A DNA stretch of 64,000 nucleotides, taken from positions 1,968,501-2,032,500 of the forward strand of contig NZ_CP120467.1 of assembly GCF_029983095.1 (NCBI RefSeq), given 5' to 3'. The translations under genes were made by a program, and so were the position numbers. The stretch comes from Enterococcus montenegrensis (GTDB lineage: Bacteria > Bacillota > Bacilli > Lactobacillales > Enterococcaceae). Under the pieces are notes generated by a model, which did no database searches, was not told where the DNA came from, and worked only from the letters and a program-made list of their open reading frames with translations. Every line of letters begins with the position of its first letter. Position 1 is the first letter of the stretch. Of this stretch, positions 27,308-37,100 are shown piece by piece.

Positions 27308-29142
27308 TTCATCAGAAAAATTTTTCTTGATAATTGATAAACTTCCTTAAATAGTTTCTTATACGGTTTAACTGCTGAATTTACAACCCTTAAATTACTT
27401 TTCGCTTCTATGTCCTTATATACTTCGTAATACTCAACAACTTTTATTCCAGAATTGTTTTTTGGTAATCCATAAGTCAATTGGCAAAAATCATTCCATA
27501 CATGAGTTAGTACAAAAACTTGAGGATCACTTTCTTTTAACAACTGTTTGACGAGTTCTATTACAAAAAAGCGATTTGCATCGTCTAAACTTGAAATTGG
27601 ATCATCCAACACTATCAATTCTATACTCTGCTTTAGATTTTCTTGTTTTTCATCTTCATATAATTCGTAAAAGAAAAACAACAGTGCTAATAAGTTTTTT
27701 TCGCCTTCACTTATGTCTTCAATACTAAGAGCCTCATTTGTAACTGAATGACCAATCCAATAATATGATTTATCTTTATCAGTTAATAAATTTAGCCTTA
27801 AATTAATTTCGTTATTCTCTAGAATAGTATTCACCAATTTTGGAAAGTCTGAAAAATTTGAACTTTTAGTTTCCAGATCAATAATTTTCTGCTTTGTTGC
27901 TTCATTATTTTTTTTTACCTGATTATATTCATCTTTATCAGCTTCGAGTTGTTTAAGCATCATTTGTATTCCTTTATCCTGCACAATAGCTAATCCAATT
28001 GCACCTCTGACAAGAACACTTTGTTTATTTATCAATGTATTAAGTTCATGTTTTCTATTCCGTATTTCAGTGATAACCTCATTATAATTTTGCTCAGCAC
28101 TATTAAATATGAGAATGATCTCTTCTTTATTAATTTGAACTAAATCGTCTATGTTTTGAAGTTTTAGTTCAAATTTTTCAATAACTTGATTTACTTTATT
28201 TACCATATTATTTAAAGAAGTTATTAAAGTTTCTATTTTTTCTGTCGAGAGAACTTTATCTAGAAAAACTAATTTACTATTGAACTTTTCAATTTTTTCT
28301 ATCCAATCATTTAAAGTTTCTATTGCTTTTAAAAATGCAAGTGTTGCTCTCTGCTTTTCACTAGAGTTATATAGCTCTACTCTTTGCTTTATCTCATCTA
28401 GTTCAATACTGCCGCCACAAAATTGACACTGATTTTCTTTCTGGTGGATATTTACACCATCATTTAACCACTTAACAATAATCGAAGACGGAATTAGTAT
28501 ATCCGTAAATTTTTGAGCCAAAAAACTAGCTGCATCGTCAACTATTAATTTGTCTTTGTCTGAAAATATTATATTTTCTATTACTATGGATTCGATACTT
28601 AATAATTCTTTTTCTAAACTTTTATCGCCTTTATACTCAATCAAAATATTTTCGTCTGCTTGAATTTTTTTTGCTGTTGCAATATCAGCTTGATAAAGAT
28701 CAATAACTCGCTTAATGTCAATATTTCTCTGTTTTCTATTTATCGATAACGAACCTTTTTTTTGGTCGTACTTACTGTCAATTAGTAGCCGTATCTTACT
28801 TTCCGATGCATCAATATTTGTTTGATACACTTTTTCGTCTTTCAGCTGATCCTTTATTTCTTTAATTTGCTGTGCGTTACTAACCTGCTGCTCACCAAAA
28901 ACTGCCCTTACACCTTGAATTTTTGAATCATTGTCTTCAATTAATAAATTATTTTTCACATATTCTCTATTAAAAAGTCGGCTATTATCCAAGCGACCAT
29001 ACTGTTCAACTAACCCTTTAGCTAATGAACTTTTTCCACATCCATTGTATCCAAAAATAATATTTTTTTGACAAAATTTGTCCACTGGTCCACTATAGTC
29101 TGAGAATGACTTAAGAGTATACGATTGAAGGTTATTAAGCAT
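27304..29142 (-). CDS. RloC/PrrC-like AAA ATPase with zinc hook, probable phage-defence protein
   Basis: 612 residues before the present stop. Walker A is IIFGYNGCGKSSLAKG near residue 31. Two long coiled-coil arms flank a CQFC zinc-hook motif near 239-242. The ABC-type signature is ISEGEKNLLALLFF and Walker B is LIVLDDPISSLDD near 530. This SMC/Rad50-like AAA_13 architecture is that of RloC and PrrC anticodon nucleases and other anti-phage ATPases. The nuclease part cannot be confirmed; the C-terminus is split off by a frameshift (26990-27307). ATG 29142 has GAGG nine bases upstream and overlaps the stop of the small gene before it. Confidence 0.8.
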   Translation of the reverse strand: MLNNLQSYTLKSFSDYSGPVDKFCQKNIIFGYNGCGKSSLAKGLVEQYGRLDNSRLFNREYVKNNLLIEDNDSKIQGVRAVFGEQQVSNAQQIKEIKDQLKDEKVYQTNIDASESKIRLLIDSKYDQKKGSLSINRKQRNIDIKRVIDLYQADIATAKKIQADENILIEYKGDKSLEKELLSIESIVIENIIFSDKDKLIVDDAASFLAQKFTDILIPSSIIVKWLNDGVNIHQKENQCQFCGGSIELDEIKQRVELYNSSEKQRATLAFLKAIETLNDWIEKIEKFNSKLVFLDKVLSTEKIETLITSLNNMVNKVNQVIEKFELKLQNIDDLVQINKEEIILIFNSAEQNYNEVITEIRNRKHELNTLINKQSVLVRGAIGLAIVQDKGIQMMLKQLEADKDEYNQVKKNNEATKQKIIDLETKSSNFSDFPKLVNTILENNEINLRLNLLTDKDKSYYWIGHSVTNEALSIEDISEGEKNLLALLFFFYELYEDEKQENLKQSIELIVLDDPISSLDDANRFFVIELVKQLLKESDPQVFVLTHVWNDFCQLTYGLPKNNSGIKVVEYYEVYKDIEAKSNLRVVNSAVKPYKKLFKEVYQLSRKIFLMN

Positions 29143-29300
29143 TTTTATTAACCTCATTTTTTTCTACTAATATTGGTAACTTGTCAGCTATTTTAGTTAC
29201 CCATACTGGTGTATTGATACTCGATAATATTGGGCCGGAACCCAGCTTAGTAAAATACGTCTTATTAGTTACTTTACTGCTCAATAAAACAAATCTCATT
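29135..29300 (-). CDS. 54-residue protein translationally coupled to the ATPase
   Basis: Starts at ATG 29300 with AAAAGGGGAT upstream. The sequence begins MRFVLLSSKVTNKTYFTKLG and has no recognised domain; it is basic with a short beta-rich look. Its stop codon overlaps the ATPase start (ATGCTTAA), so the two are made together. It may be a partner, inhibitor or antitoxin-like regulator of the ATPase; that is inference from coupling. A TTG at 29350 in the same frame is less likely. Confidence 0.65.
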
Positions 29301-29362
29301 ATGTGATCCCCTTTTACTTTTCCATTTAGAGGTAGCAAATCCACCTCCAATTAACTGTATTA

Positions 29363-29371
29363 ATTATATCA
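29363..29371 (-). promoter_or_regulatory. Extended -10 promoter of the small-protein/ATPase operon
   Basis: Minus-strand TGATATAAT (extended -10, TATAAT at 29363-29368) about 65 bases upstream of the 54-residue gene. No clear -35, as is usual for extended -10 promoters. This separates the operon from the reverse transcriptase gene upstream. Confidence 0.55.
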
Positions 29372-29583
29372 CGCTCTTATTTGAACATGATATTTTTATA
29401 AGAGCAAAACAATTGTGGTTAAGTAAATAAAAAGGAGTAATGAATTAGCAGCATAAATTGTCAAATAATAAAATATCCATGTCCTTCTTATTCATAAGGC
29501 TCAAATTAGTAATACTACGAATTTTACTATGTTTATAACCGGATATATATTGTTCTATCAATCAACAAAAACAACACTTCTCA

Positions 29584-29967
29584 TTAAAGATACTCAAATA
29601 AACTCTCATCTGATCCAACTTGAACTAAGGCTACTCCCCAGTTTAAAAGTAATTCATAAAATTCATTGATTTTGTTTACATATGCTTTCTTAATTGAATC
29701 TTTGTGCAAGACATAGTTTTTGTTGAGTTCAGATTTAATAATACTATTTTTGTCCCTTGCTATTCTATTACCGTTATAATGCTGTTGTATATCAACTTCC
29801 TCAATTATTCTTTTATCAATAAGATAATAGACAAAATACCTCAGCAACCAATATTTTTCCTGCATTCTTACACTTTTATCAGCATCGTAAGTAGAATGAA
29901 CATCTTTTAACATGTTTTCTAAGATATTTAATAAATCTTTTACAGCATAGTCTTTTTTTATCCACAA
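29584..29967 (-). pseudogene. C-terminal part of the reverse transcriptase, in the -1 frame
   Basis: The nominal start is a TTG without ribosome site. The frame is open upstream through the end of the reverse transcriptase. Shifting by -1 at the seven-A run (30015-30021) joins them as KKILQSNLDDYSKCLSIILW and continues here for a protein of about 610 residues. It is a helical, lysine- and tyrosine-rich domain ending QVGSDESLFEYL, unrecognised by itself. Best read as the C-terminal accessory domain of the reverse transcriptase. Confidence 0.65.
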
Positions 29968-29996
29968 TATGATACTTAAGCATTTAGAATAATCAT

Positions 29997-31415
29997 CTAA
30001 ATTACTTTGGAGAATTTTTTTAAGGAGGTTTTGCCTATCAATTCTTTTTCATCAAATATCACCGAATAGAGAAGTATTTGATACACTTCTTGATTCCAAC
30101 CATTAGATATACAATGATTTAATTTTTGTCTATACAGAGCTTTATTTTCTTTGAAATAAGCTCGGACAATACTTTTTAGTTTCTCTTTGTTGACTCTAAG
30201 CTCAATCAGTTGTTCTGTAAATGTAATAAATTTATTTGATAACCTTGAATCTTTCAATGAAGTGTCTAAGAATTTTTCATATATGTTAAACTTTGTCACA
30301 TTTTCTCTAGTAATAAGAACTTGATTAAGCAATTCAGAAGAAATCTTTGAATACTTGAATTTATTCATTACTACTGAATATACACATTTTATAGCTCCTT
30401 TATTACCACGCGCTTCTTCGCTGATACAAAAATCTATGAAGTCATTTATTTTATTTTTCCAAACAAGAACTTTAGATTTATTACTAAGATCATCAAAATA
30501 ATTAAATATCTCCATTTTTTGTCTATCATTTTTAAATGGAAAAGTATGTATCTCTGTTTTCTTGTCATTTAAAATCAAATTATATTCTCTACAAATTGAA
30601 TTAAAATCCATAAGAAATTTCTCTTTTTCTGCATCCGTTGAAAAGGAGTACTTTATATCATCCACATACCTTGTGTATTTATGCCCTTTTTCCATTAGTT
30701 CTTTATCAACATAGCACATATAAAGCTCCGCTATTAATCTAGAAGTTATGCTACCTGTTGGAATCCCATGAGTCTCCCCATACTGGCATTTTTGAATTAT
30801 ACTATCTAAATCATTAGAGAAGCCCCCGCTTCTATTAGATTTAGAATTCTGTTTTCCATGGATAACCCAAGGAATACTATGTGTATAAAGAGTGTGATAA
30901 AAGTTTGACAAATCTAGCGATAATATATTACTTCCTCCAAAAAGGAGTCTCTGCTCCATCTTCTTAGTAAATTTAAAATCAAAGTCTAGTTCATTGAAAT
31001 ATTTAGACGTAGATTGCACATTTTTCTCAAACATCTCAATAAATTCCTCTTTGTGGTCTTCTAGGAAATAACACAGCTGCAAATAGCTAAAAAGATTAGG
31101 CATCTTGTACTCTCTTCTAGCATAGTTGCTTTTAGGGATATTAAAATAAATTGGTTCTGTATCTACATTCTTTTTTACTTCTTTAAAATCATAATAGCTT
31201 CTCAAATCCGCTGCATTTAATAACTGATACAAATCTTGTAAACTTAAAAGTTTCAAATAAAAATTTTCTGGGATACCATAATGTTCTTCTATTTCATCAT
31301 CTTGAATATAATCAGATTCAATTTTTTTCATCTTAACATCATAATATCCATATCTAACTAAAAAAGAAGCGTCAAAAATCGTGTTATACAAATTTCTAAT
31401 ATCATGGCTTTTCAT
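29997..31415 (-). CDS. Abi/DRT-type (unknown-group) reverse transcriptase
   Basis: 472 residues up to the present stop. The first catalytic aspartate is D168 in LSLDLSNFYHTLYTHSIPW. Residues 217-230 (GIPTGSITSRLIAE) form the fingers/palm motif, and YVDD at 250-253 is the active site, followed by LILNDKKTEIHTF. The FYHTLYTHSIPW block is like that of chromosomal Abi/DRT unknown-group enzymes, not of retrons or group II introns: there is no maturase or endonuclease domain. Such enzymes protect against phage, some by DNA synthesis templated by a linked ncRNA. ATG after AGGAGA. The last codons AAA AAA end at a slippery A-run, and a C-terminal domain lies in the -1 frame. Confidence 0.88.
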   Translation of the reverse strand: MKSHDIRNLYNTIFDASFLVRYGYYDVKMKKIESDYIQDDEIEEHYGIPENFYLKLLSLQDLYQLLNAADLRSYYDFKEVKKNVDTEPIYFNIPKSNYARREYKMPNLFSYLQLCYFLEDHKEEFIEMFEKNVQSTSKYFNELDFDFKFTKKMEQRLLFGGSNILSLDLSNFYHTLYTHSIPWVIHGKQNSKSNRSGGFSNDLDSIIQKCQYGETHGIPTGSITSRLIAELYMCYVDKELMEKGHKYTRYVDDIKYSFSTDAEKEKFLMDFNSICREYNLILNDKKTEIHTFPFKNDRQKMEIFNYFDDLSNKSKVLVWKNKINDFIDFCISEEARGNKGAIKCVYSVVMNKFKYSKISSELLNQVLITRENVTKFNIYEKFLDTSLKDSRLSNKFITFTEQLIELRVNKEKLKSIVRAYFKENKALYRQKLNHCISNGWNQEVYQILLYSVIFDEKELIGKTSLKKFSKVI

Positions 31416-31746
31416 ACTTGTAATTTCTCCTATAAGATATATCCTATCAAATAAAATTTCTAGAATTTGATAAAAGCTTTAACGTACAGATTTGTAATCC
31501 TTTACTTCAAAATAAAGATTTTCTTAATTCATTGTACTACTTTTTCATTTTTTGAACCTGAATTTTAAATTTACTTCTAAAACTCAAGTTACTTAGTTTG
31601 AAATATCTCTGTAAGTTTCTCTCGCGTAAATACCACCTATTAAAGAGGATAAGCTCCAAAAATATGATTTAGAAAAAAACAAACCACATCCGAAAATGTA
31701 ATCTGCCAAATTTTTTTAACAATGCTTTCCTTATTCCATATCACTT

Positions 31747-31911
31747 ATGTCTTTGATTCCGTATTAAGACCTTGAAATAATTTTGCATGTTAACAAATTG
31801 AAAAAACAGCTTAAATACGAGATTTTTAGGAATTATAAAACCTAACTAGGATCAGCAAAAGTTTGATTAGGAAGTCAAAAAATATGAGCAAAAAGAATGC
31901 ATTGGTATATT
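31747..31911 (+). repeat. Degenerate internal copy of the element's left end (copy C)
   Basis: ATGTCTTTGATTCCGTATT (31747-31765) matches the att core at 15 of 19 positions. It is followed in the right order by AAAAACAGCTTAAATACGAG, a TAGGAATTATAAAA segment, TTTGATTAGGAAG and decayed arm boxes AGTCAAAA (31873-31880) and GAGCAAAA (31886-31893). Confidence 0.65.
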
Positions 31912-32042
31912 GTTTTGAATAATTATTCTTGATTATTGATTTAAATTTTCAAAAGCAGAATTACATATATCAGTCTGAAATTCGTCACTCTTTTCACAAC
32001 CAATAACTATCAGTCATTTTCTTCCATGATGTAAAGATATTT

Positions 32043-32207
32043 GATGTCTTTAAGATATCTATTGAGAGCTGGATTGCTCTCTAGTGATATCTAATAAACA
32101 GAAAACAGTGTAAATACGGGATTCTTGAGGAATTTAAAAATCTAATGCAACCCAGTAAAATTTGATTGAGAAGGTCAAAAGTATGGTCAAAAAATACTCG
32201 CCAGTAT
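32043..32207 (+). repeat. Internal copy of the element's left end (copy B)
   Basis: A decayed core (GATGTCTTTAAGATATCT) is followed by ATTGAGAGCTGGATT, identical to copy A, and by GGATTCTTGAGGAAtTTAAAA-like sequence. The arm boxes GGTCAAAA (32173-32180 and 32185-32192) and CTCGCCAGTAT are unchanged. Spacing core-to-boxes is 128 bp, as in copy A. This marks an older or second insertion boundary inside the island. Confidence 0.8.
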
Positions 32208-32490
32208 ATTATACTTTTCATATGAGTTAAGATGTTTTATCCGTTTTTGTAAAACCTGATTCATTTACTCAGATTTTATATACGCTTTAAAAGCCATTAA
32301 TATCAAAGAGTATTACCTAACTTGCACTGTAAAATTTCAACTGTTTTCAAATAATATTAAATCCATAATATCGATTTAACGAGAAAACCATGCGAATTGA
32401 AACGATTTTGTCATGTACAATTTGCCAACTTTGAAATTGATGACTTTTCGATCAGATTAAGTATCACAGAATAGCATTCCTTTAACTGAA

Positions 32491-33471
32491 CTAATCATTT
32501 TCATAATAAAGAAGTCCCCTTGACATTTCTGTAACTTGGAACCCCTCTATTTCTCGGCCTATTTTTCCACCGACGTAGTTTTCACGATTTTCTAGAAGCT
32601 CTTCAATGGTTACAACAATTGGGAAAGTTTTGAGATACTTTTCCCTATCAGGTGACCAAATATCAATAACATCAGCAATTAATAGATTAAAAAAGAATAT
32701 AAGTGTTGCCTGTTGTTTGTAATCAATCCATTTAGTAGTTTTAACCCATCTTTTATTATTTTTGTCATCTTTTTTTACTTGTAAATATGTTAATGAATCA
32801 CCATGTACTGATAAAATTTCATTCGTTCCTCTTGTACCACCATAAGAGAACCCATTTTCTTTTTGTGTTATTTGTAGTCCATGCTTGTAAGAGTTATAAT
32901 CCTGTCTGTTATCCAGATATGTTACCGCAAATTGAATATACCTTTTAAAACGCTCTACTATTTCTTTTTCAGTCAAATTTGTCTTATCAATAATCTCCGC
33001 TGGGACACTCTTACTTCCATAAAATACAGCAGTAATAATTTCATCATCTGTAAAGTCAGATAAATTAAAAATATTATAGACTTGCTTTTTCAATTTCTGT
33101 ATGTTGTTATTATATTTTGTTAAGGTCATGTCCGCTAAATCTAACCAAGGACATCCTCTCATAGAGCAATGTGCCATGTACAAACGTAAAAAAGATTCCA
33201 AACAATGGAAAACTGTTACCGCCAGTTCTGTTTTTGCATATTTTAAAATTTCTTCTTCTTCAAAAGATCTTTCATATTCTAAAATGCCTACTTTCATATT
33301 TGACCCTTTACAGTAAGATTCCGAGGACTCAATCATTTTGAGTAAAGAATCTAATTTTATTGAATAATAATCTTTGTTGTAATTCTTGTAAAATTCATCA
33401 TTGAGTTCTTCAAACTGCTCAGAAGCTAGATTGAAGAAAGGATTGTTACTCTTCTTTGCTTTTTTAGACAC
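32491..33471 (-). CDS. Unknown 326-residue protein in the defence island
   Basis: I do not recognise this protein. It is mostly helical, charged, without signal peptide or membrane segment. A Lys-rich N-terminus (MSKKAKKSNNPFFNL) is followed by a helical region with CLESFLRLYMAHC and, near residue 196, RQDYNSYKHGLQI, which recalls the N-x-x-K-H-G helices of HEPN/AbiV-like proteins without meeting the R-x4-6-H rule. The start is GTG at 33471 with only a weak ribosome site. Flanked by gene-free DNA on both sides, so probably a stand-alone cargo gene. Confidence 0.7.
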   Translation of the reverse strand: MSKKAKKSNNPFFNLASEQFEELNDEFYKNYNKDYYSIKLDSLLKMIESSESYCKGSNMKVGILEYERSFEEEEILKYAKTELAVTVFHCLESFLRLYMAHCSMRGCPWLDLADMTLTKYNNNIQKLKKQVYNIFNLSDFTDDEIITAVFYGSKSVPAEIIDKTNLTEKEIVERFKRYIQFAVTYLDNRQDYNSYKHGLQITQKENGFSYGGTRGTNEILSVHGDSLTYLQVKKDDKNNKRWVKTTKWIDYKQQATLIFFFNLLIADVIDIWSPDREKYLKTFPIVVTIEELLENRENYVGGKIGREIEGFQVTEMSRGLLYYEND

Positions 33472-34141
33472 TTCTTTTCACGCCCCTATACATATCATCA
33501 ATAACAAACGTTTGCTTTGTTAAATTTTCCCTTATTATATCAATAATTCCAAATCATGAAATCTATTAGTCCATTCATACGCCACAAACGTGATCATTGT
33601 GCCTGTCAAGGTGATTGACTACCACAAATTGTCACTAAAAGCTACGAATCAAAATAGGATCAACAAAGGTATCAACAATAAGAATATGCTTCACAAACTT
33701 AGATGTGAAATGTCTTATTGGTATAAAGCAAATATTAATACTAAAAAACTATGAAGCTTTACGAGCTTTCTTAAGACCTGGTTAGACCAACCGTTTTTTA
33801 AACAGCTTCATAATGCTTTAATAGCAATGATCTAAAGAGATTGAAACATGAAAAATTTTATTGACTTTCAAATTATTTGAAAGCAATGGTGTCAATTATT
33901 TGCGAGCCAAATCAATACCATTAAATACATAAAGTATTGAGTGGGAATAAAGGATATAATCTAATTGAAGTTTTTACGCTGATTTAATATGGGTTTACGG
34001 GTTATAGAAGGGTTAATTCTATTTAAAATTTGATGGTTCCCCGCCAAAAAAGAGGCGGAAAAATAAGTTAATATTTTGATGGGTTACAGAAGTAGACTCC
34101 TTGACGATTTGGTCAAGAAGTCTATTTTATTTCCAAAGAAA
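33472..34141. other. Gene-free stretch before the restriction-modification gene
   Basis: 670 bp, AT-rich, no supported ORF. There is a short hairpin CCGCC / GGCGG near 34038-34062 and a longer one at 34093-34124. 33755-33815 contains TTAAGACC and TTTAAACAGCTT in the order seen in the internal left-end copies, but too weakly to call another. Confidence 0.5.
34093..34124. terminator. Hairpin after the type IIG gene
   Basis: TAGACTCCTTGAC and GTCAAGAAGTCTA form an imperfect stem, 18 bases beyond the stop of the restriction-modification gene. A T-rich tract follows on the plus side. Confidence 0.55.
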
Positions 34142-37100
34142 CTATACTTCAAACTCTCGAACACTTTGTTTCTCATCTTCTGTTAGTTTGAAAAGTTCCA
34201 TAACTACCTCGTCAATCTCAGTGTTAAGATTGGAAATTAGGTAATCATCCCTTTTCTCTTTTTTACTTTCTTTCATGAGACGATGCACAATAATTTCCAA
34301 TTTTTTTTGTTGTTCATCTGTCGCATCAGGTATGGGAAATTGTTTAAGTTCTTTGACTTGTAGCCTAGGAAACATTTTCCTTGATAGTTTGTCAAAAGTT
34401 ATATAATACCAAATTGATACAGGTTTGGAGTTGATTAGAGCAAGTAAATAATAAGGATTTGTCTGGATATTTGTAACAACCAAAGAGCTAATGTTATTAA
34501 TAAAGTATTCATCTGTATAAGTGGCTTCAAATGCATAGTTTTTTAAAGTTAAGATTTCACGTATTAAAATTCTTGGTTCATTAAATTTAACAGAATATCT
34601 TGGTTCAGCCAGATGGTCGCCATATTTTAGCCATTCATTACTCCAAATCAAATTATACCGTTTGACATCCTTCCCTTCAAGGTACCTGACGTATGATTCA
34701 TCAATCTGTGTCTTCGAATCATAAATGCGGTTTTCTACATCTTCTGCAGATTGCTTTGGTTTTCCTTTTCCCTCTTGATAGGCTTTAATACCAGTTGTTG
34801 CCTTTGCAATTTCTGGTCTATTTAAAATTGGAAAAGTTTGTATTTTTTTATAAGCACTAATAACATCTGAATATTTCACCATTGATATACTAAAAATTGG
34901 AATATCACCAAAAAAATCTGAAGAAACTCTTCCAATTGTTGTAAACTCTTGAGACTTAAGCTCTACCATTTCAATCCAGTTGGGTTGTTTTTTCTTAAAG
35001 AAAATAATGCAATTGTCAACATTAGCATCCGTAAAGATTTTATCTAAGGAATTAATTAATACAACATCACTAGTCTCTTTAGATATGAACTCGCGAATCT
35101 TTGAATTCGTTTGAATGGTCAAGAAATTATTTGGAATAATAAAACTAAACGTCCCGCCTTTCCTCATCAATTTATATGCTAACTCAATAAAGAGTGTATA
35201 CGTGTTGGCCTGATATTCACTAACTCTGTATGTCCTAGAATAATAATTTTTCACATCTTCGCTAAATGAGTGATTACGAGCAAAAATATAAGGTGGATTA
35301 CCAATAACAAGGTCAAACCCAATAAATTCTCCATCTTCATTTAGAATTTCTGGAAATTCCATCCGCCATTCAAGTCCACTTGCAAACATTGGATTTTGCA
35401 TAGCTCTATCAAAATCCTTTTGTGCTAATGAGAGTTGCTTATTAACTTCATTAAATCTTTCCTGTTCAGCTTTTTCATCCCCAAACAAATCAAATACACG
35501 AGCAGACTTCAATTCATTTTGAATTTTTTTCAGTCTTTTAAGCTCAGGACTTGTAGCCGAATCATCAAATGAAGCTTTGATTTTACTAATTTTTTCAAAC
35601 ATTTCTGCTTTTGTTCGCTTGTTATTTGTATTTTTGTAACTTTTAACAAGTTGTAAATAATCCTTAAAAATAGTCTTACGCATATCAAAACTAAAGTCTA
35701 AATCAAATTTATGAAGCAAACTATCTCCGACTTTAATATTAATGTCAATATTGGGAAGCGTCACAAGTTCTCCCGATTCATCATAGTAAGAATTTTTCAA
35801 TAGCTCAATCCAAAGACGTAGACGACATATATTGGCAGAGTTTGGATTAATGTCAACTCCAAATAAACAATTTTCGATAATAGATTGCTTTTGAATGAAC
35901 AACGATTTTTGTATCTTCAATGTCTGCTTTTTTTTGGTGTGATAAGAAAAATTGTCTCCATAGCTATCTTGAACAACCAGCTCATCGTTGGTTACATAAG
36001 CATTAATCTCTAAGGGTTGATCCTCCTTATCAAAAAGAACACGTAATTCCGATTTTAATGCAATAATTTCATTTAGAACCGAAACAAGAAAGTGACCAGA
36101 ACCTACTGCTGGATCACATATTTTTAACGTATCAATGATGTTAGATATTTCCAATCGTTTTGCTGTCCGATCAGCAATATTTTCTATTTCATTTATATAA
36201 CTTTTTATATCCTGTATATTGTTTGCTTTCCAGCCAAGAACAACATTGATTTTATCAACTACCGCGGTTCGTATAGCCTTCCTAGACATATACATTGTGA
36301 TCTTGCCGGGAGTAAAAAATGAACCATCTGCGTATCCATTAATCTTTTCAAAAATTAATCCTAATACTGAAGCATTTATCAATTCATTTTTTGAGTTCAC
36401 TTTCCCGGTAATCGTCGTTGAGAAATCAAAGCTATTCAAGAATTCGAACAGATATTGTTGAAAATCTAATTTCCCAGTTTTACGCTTTCCTCCAGCTCCT
36501 TTCAAAACTGTTTTACTATAAATATCTATATCTTCTTCCCGTAAGCTATCAATTGTAGTTCCCTTATCACGGTTAAGTTCTAGTTCACTCTCTTCAAATA
36601 AGGAACTGTTCAGGTATGGTACATATCCAAACTTTTCTTCTAGTCTTGGATTGCGCTGTTCATGACGTTTAGCTAATATTCCAAAAAATAAATCACTCAA
36701 ATCACCATACGTCTTAATTTTATCGTAGGTCAAAAATTTGAAGCTTTCATCATTATTGAACGCAACAAGTTGAGACTCCAGAAGTTTTAAAAATAAAATT
36801 CGATTTACCCATACAACTGCTAATTGAACCGCATTATCATATTGTTCTTCTTCAGGCACATCATTTTGATCCAATCTACTGATTGTAGATTCCACCAAAG
36901 AAGCATACTGCCTTTTTTCCGGTTTAAATCGTTTAATAACTTTTGATGAACCTTCTTTTACCTCTTCTAACCCCATTATATAAAGTAATTCATCATAAAA
37001 CGCTTTGTTCAATTTATTGGAATCAGTAAAAATTTCTTTATTTAAAAGATTCTCTGATGAGAAAAAACGATAAAGCTGTGTAAGATTATGTTTCTTTAAC

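Larger units (their letters stand above)
31416..32490. other. Gene-free stretch with a hairpin and two old element ends
   Basis: No convincing ORF in over 1 kb. A perfect 8-bp inverted repeat (TATCAAAT / ATTTGATA, 31445-31472) lies just upstream of the reverse transcriptase ribosome site and could be regulatory or part of an ncRNA. Copies of the element's left end are at 31747-31911 and 32043-32207. 32208-32490 is AT-rich with nothing recognised. Confidence 0.6.

Noticed and set aside
29997-31415. Retron or group II intron reverse transcriptase
   Set aside because: No maturase or HNH domain, no typical retron msr/msd arrangement seen; the FYHTLYTHSIPW block fits Abi/DRT enzymes better.
33655-33820. 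A possible fourth copy of the element's left end
   Set aside because: Only short matches (TTAAGACC, TTTAAACAGCTT, AGGATCAACAAA) in AT-rich DNA; no core and no GGTCAAAA boxes at the expected spacing.
31416-34141. CRISPR array in the gene-poor part of the island
   Set aside because: No regularly spaced repeats with unique spacers; the only repeats are the left-end copies.
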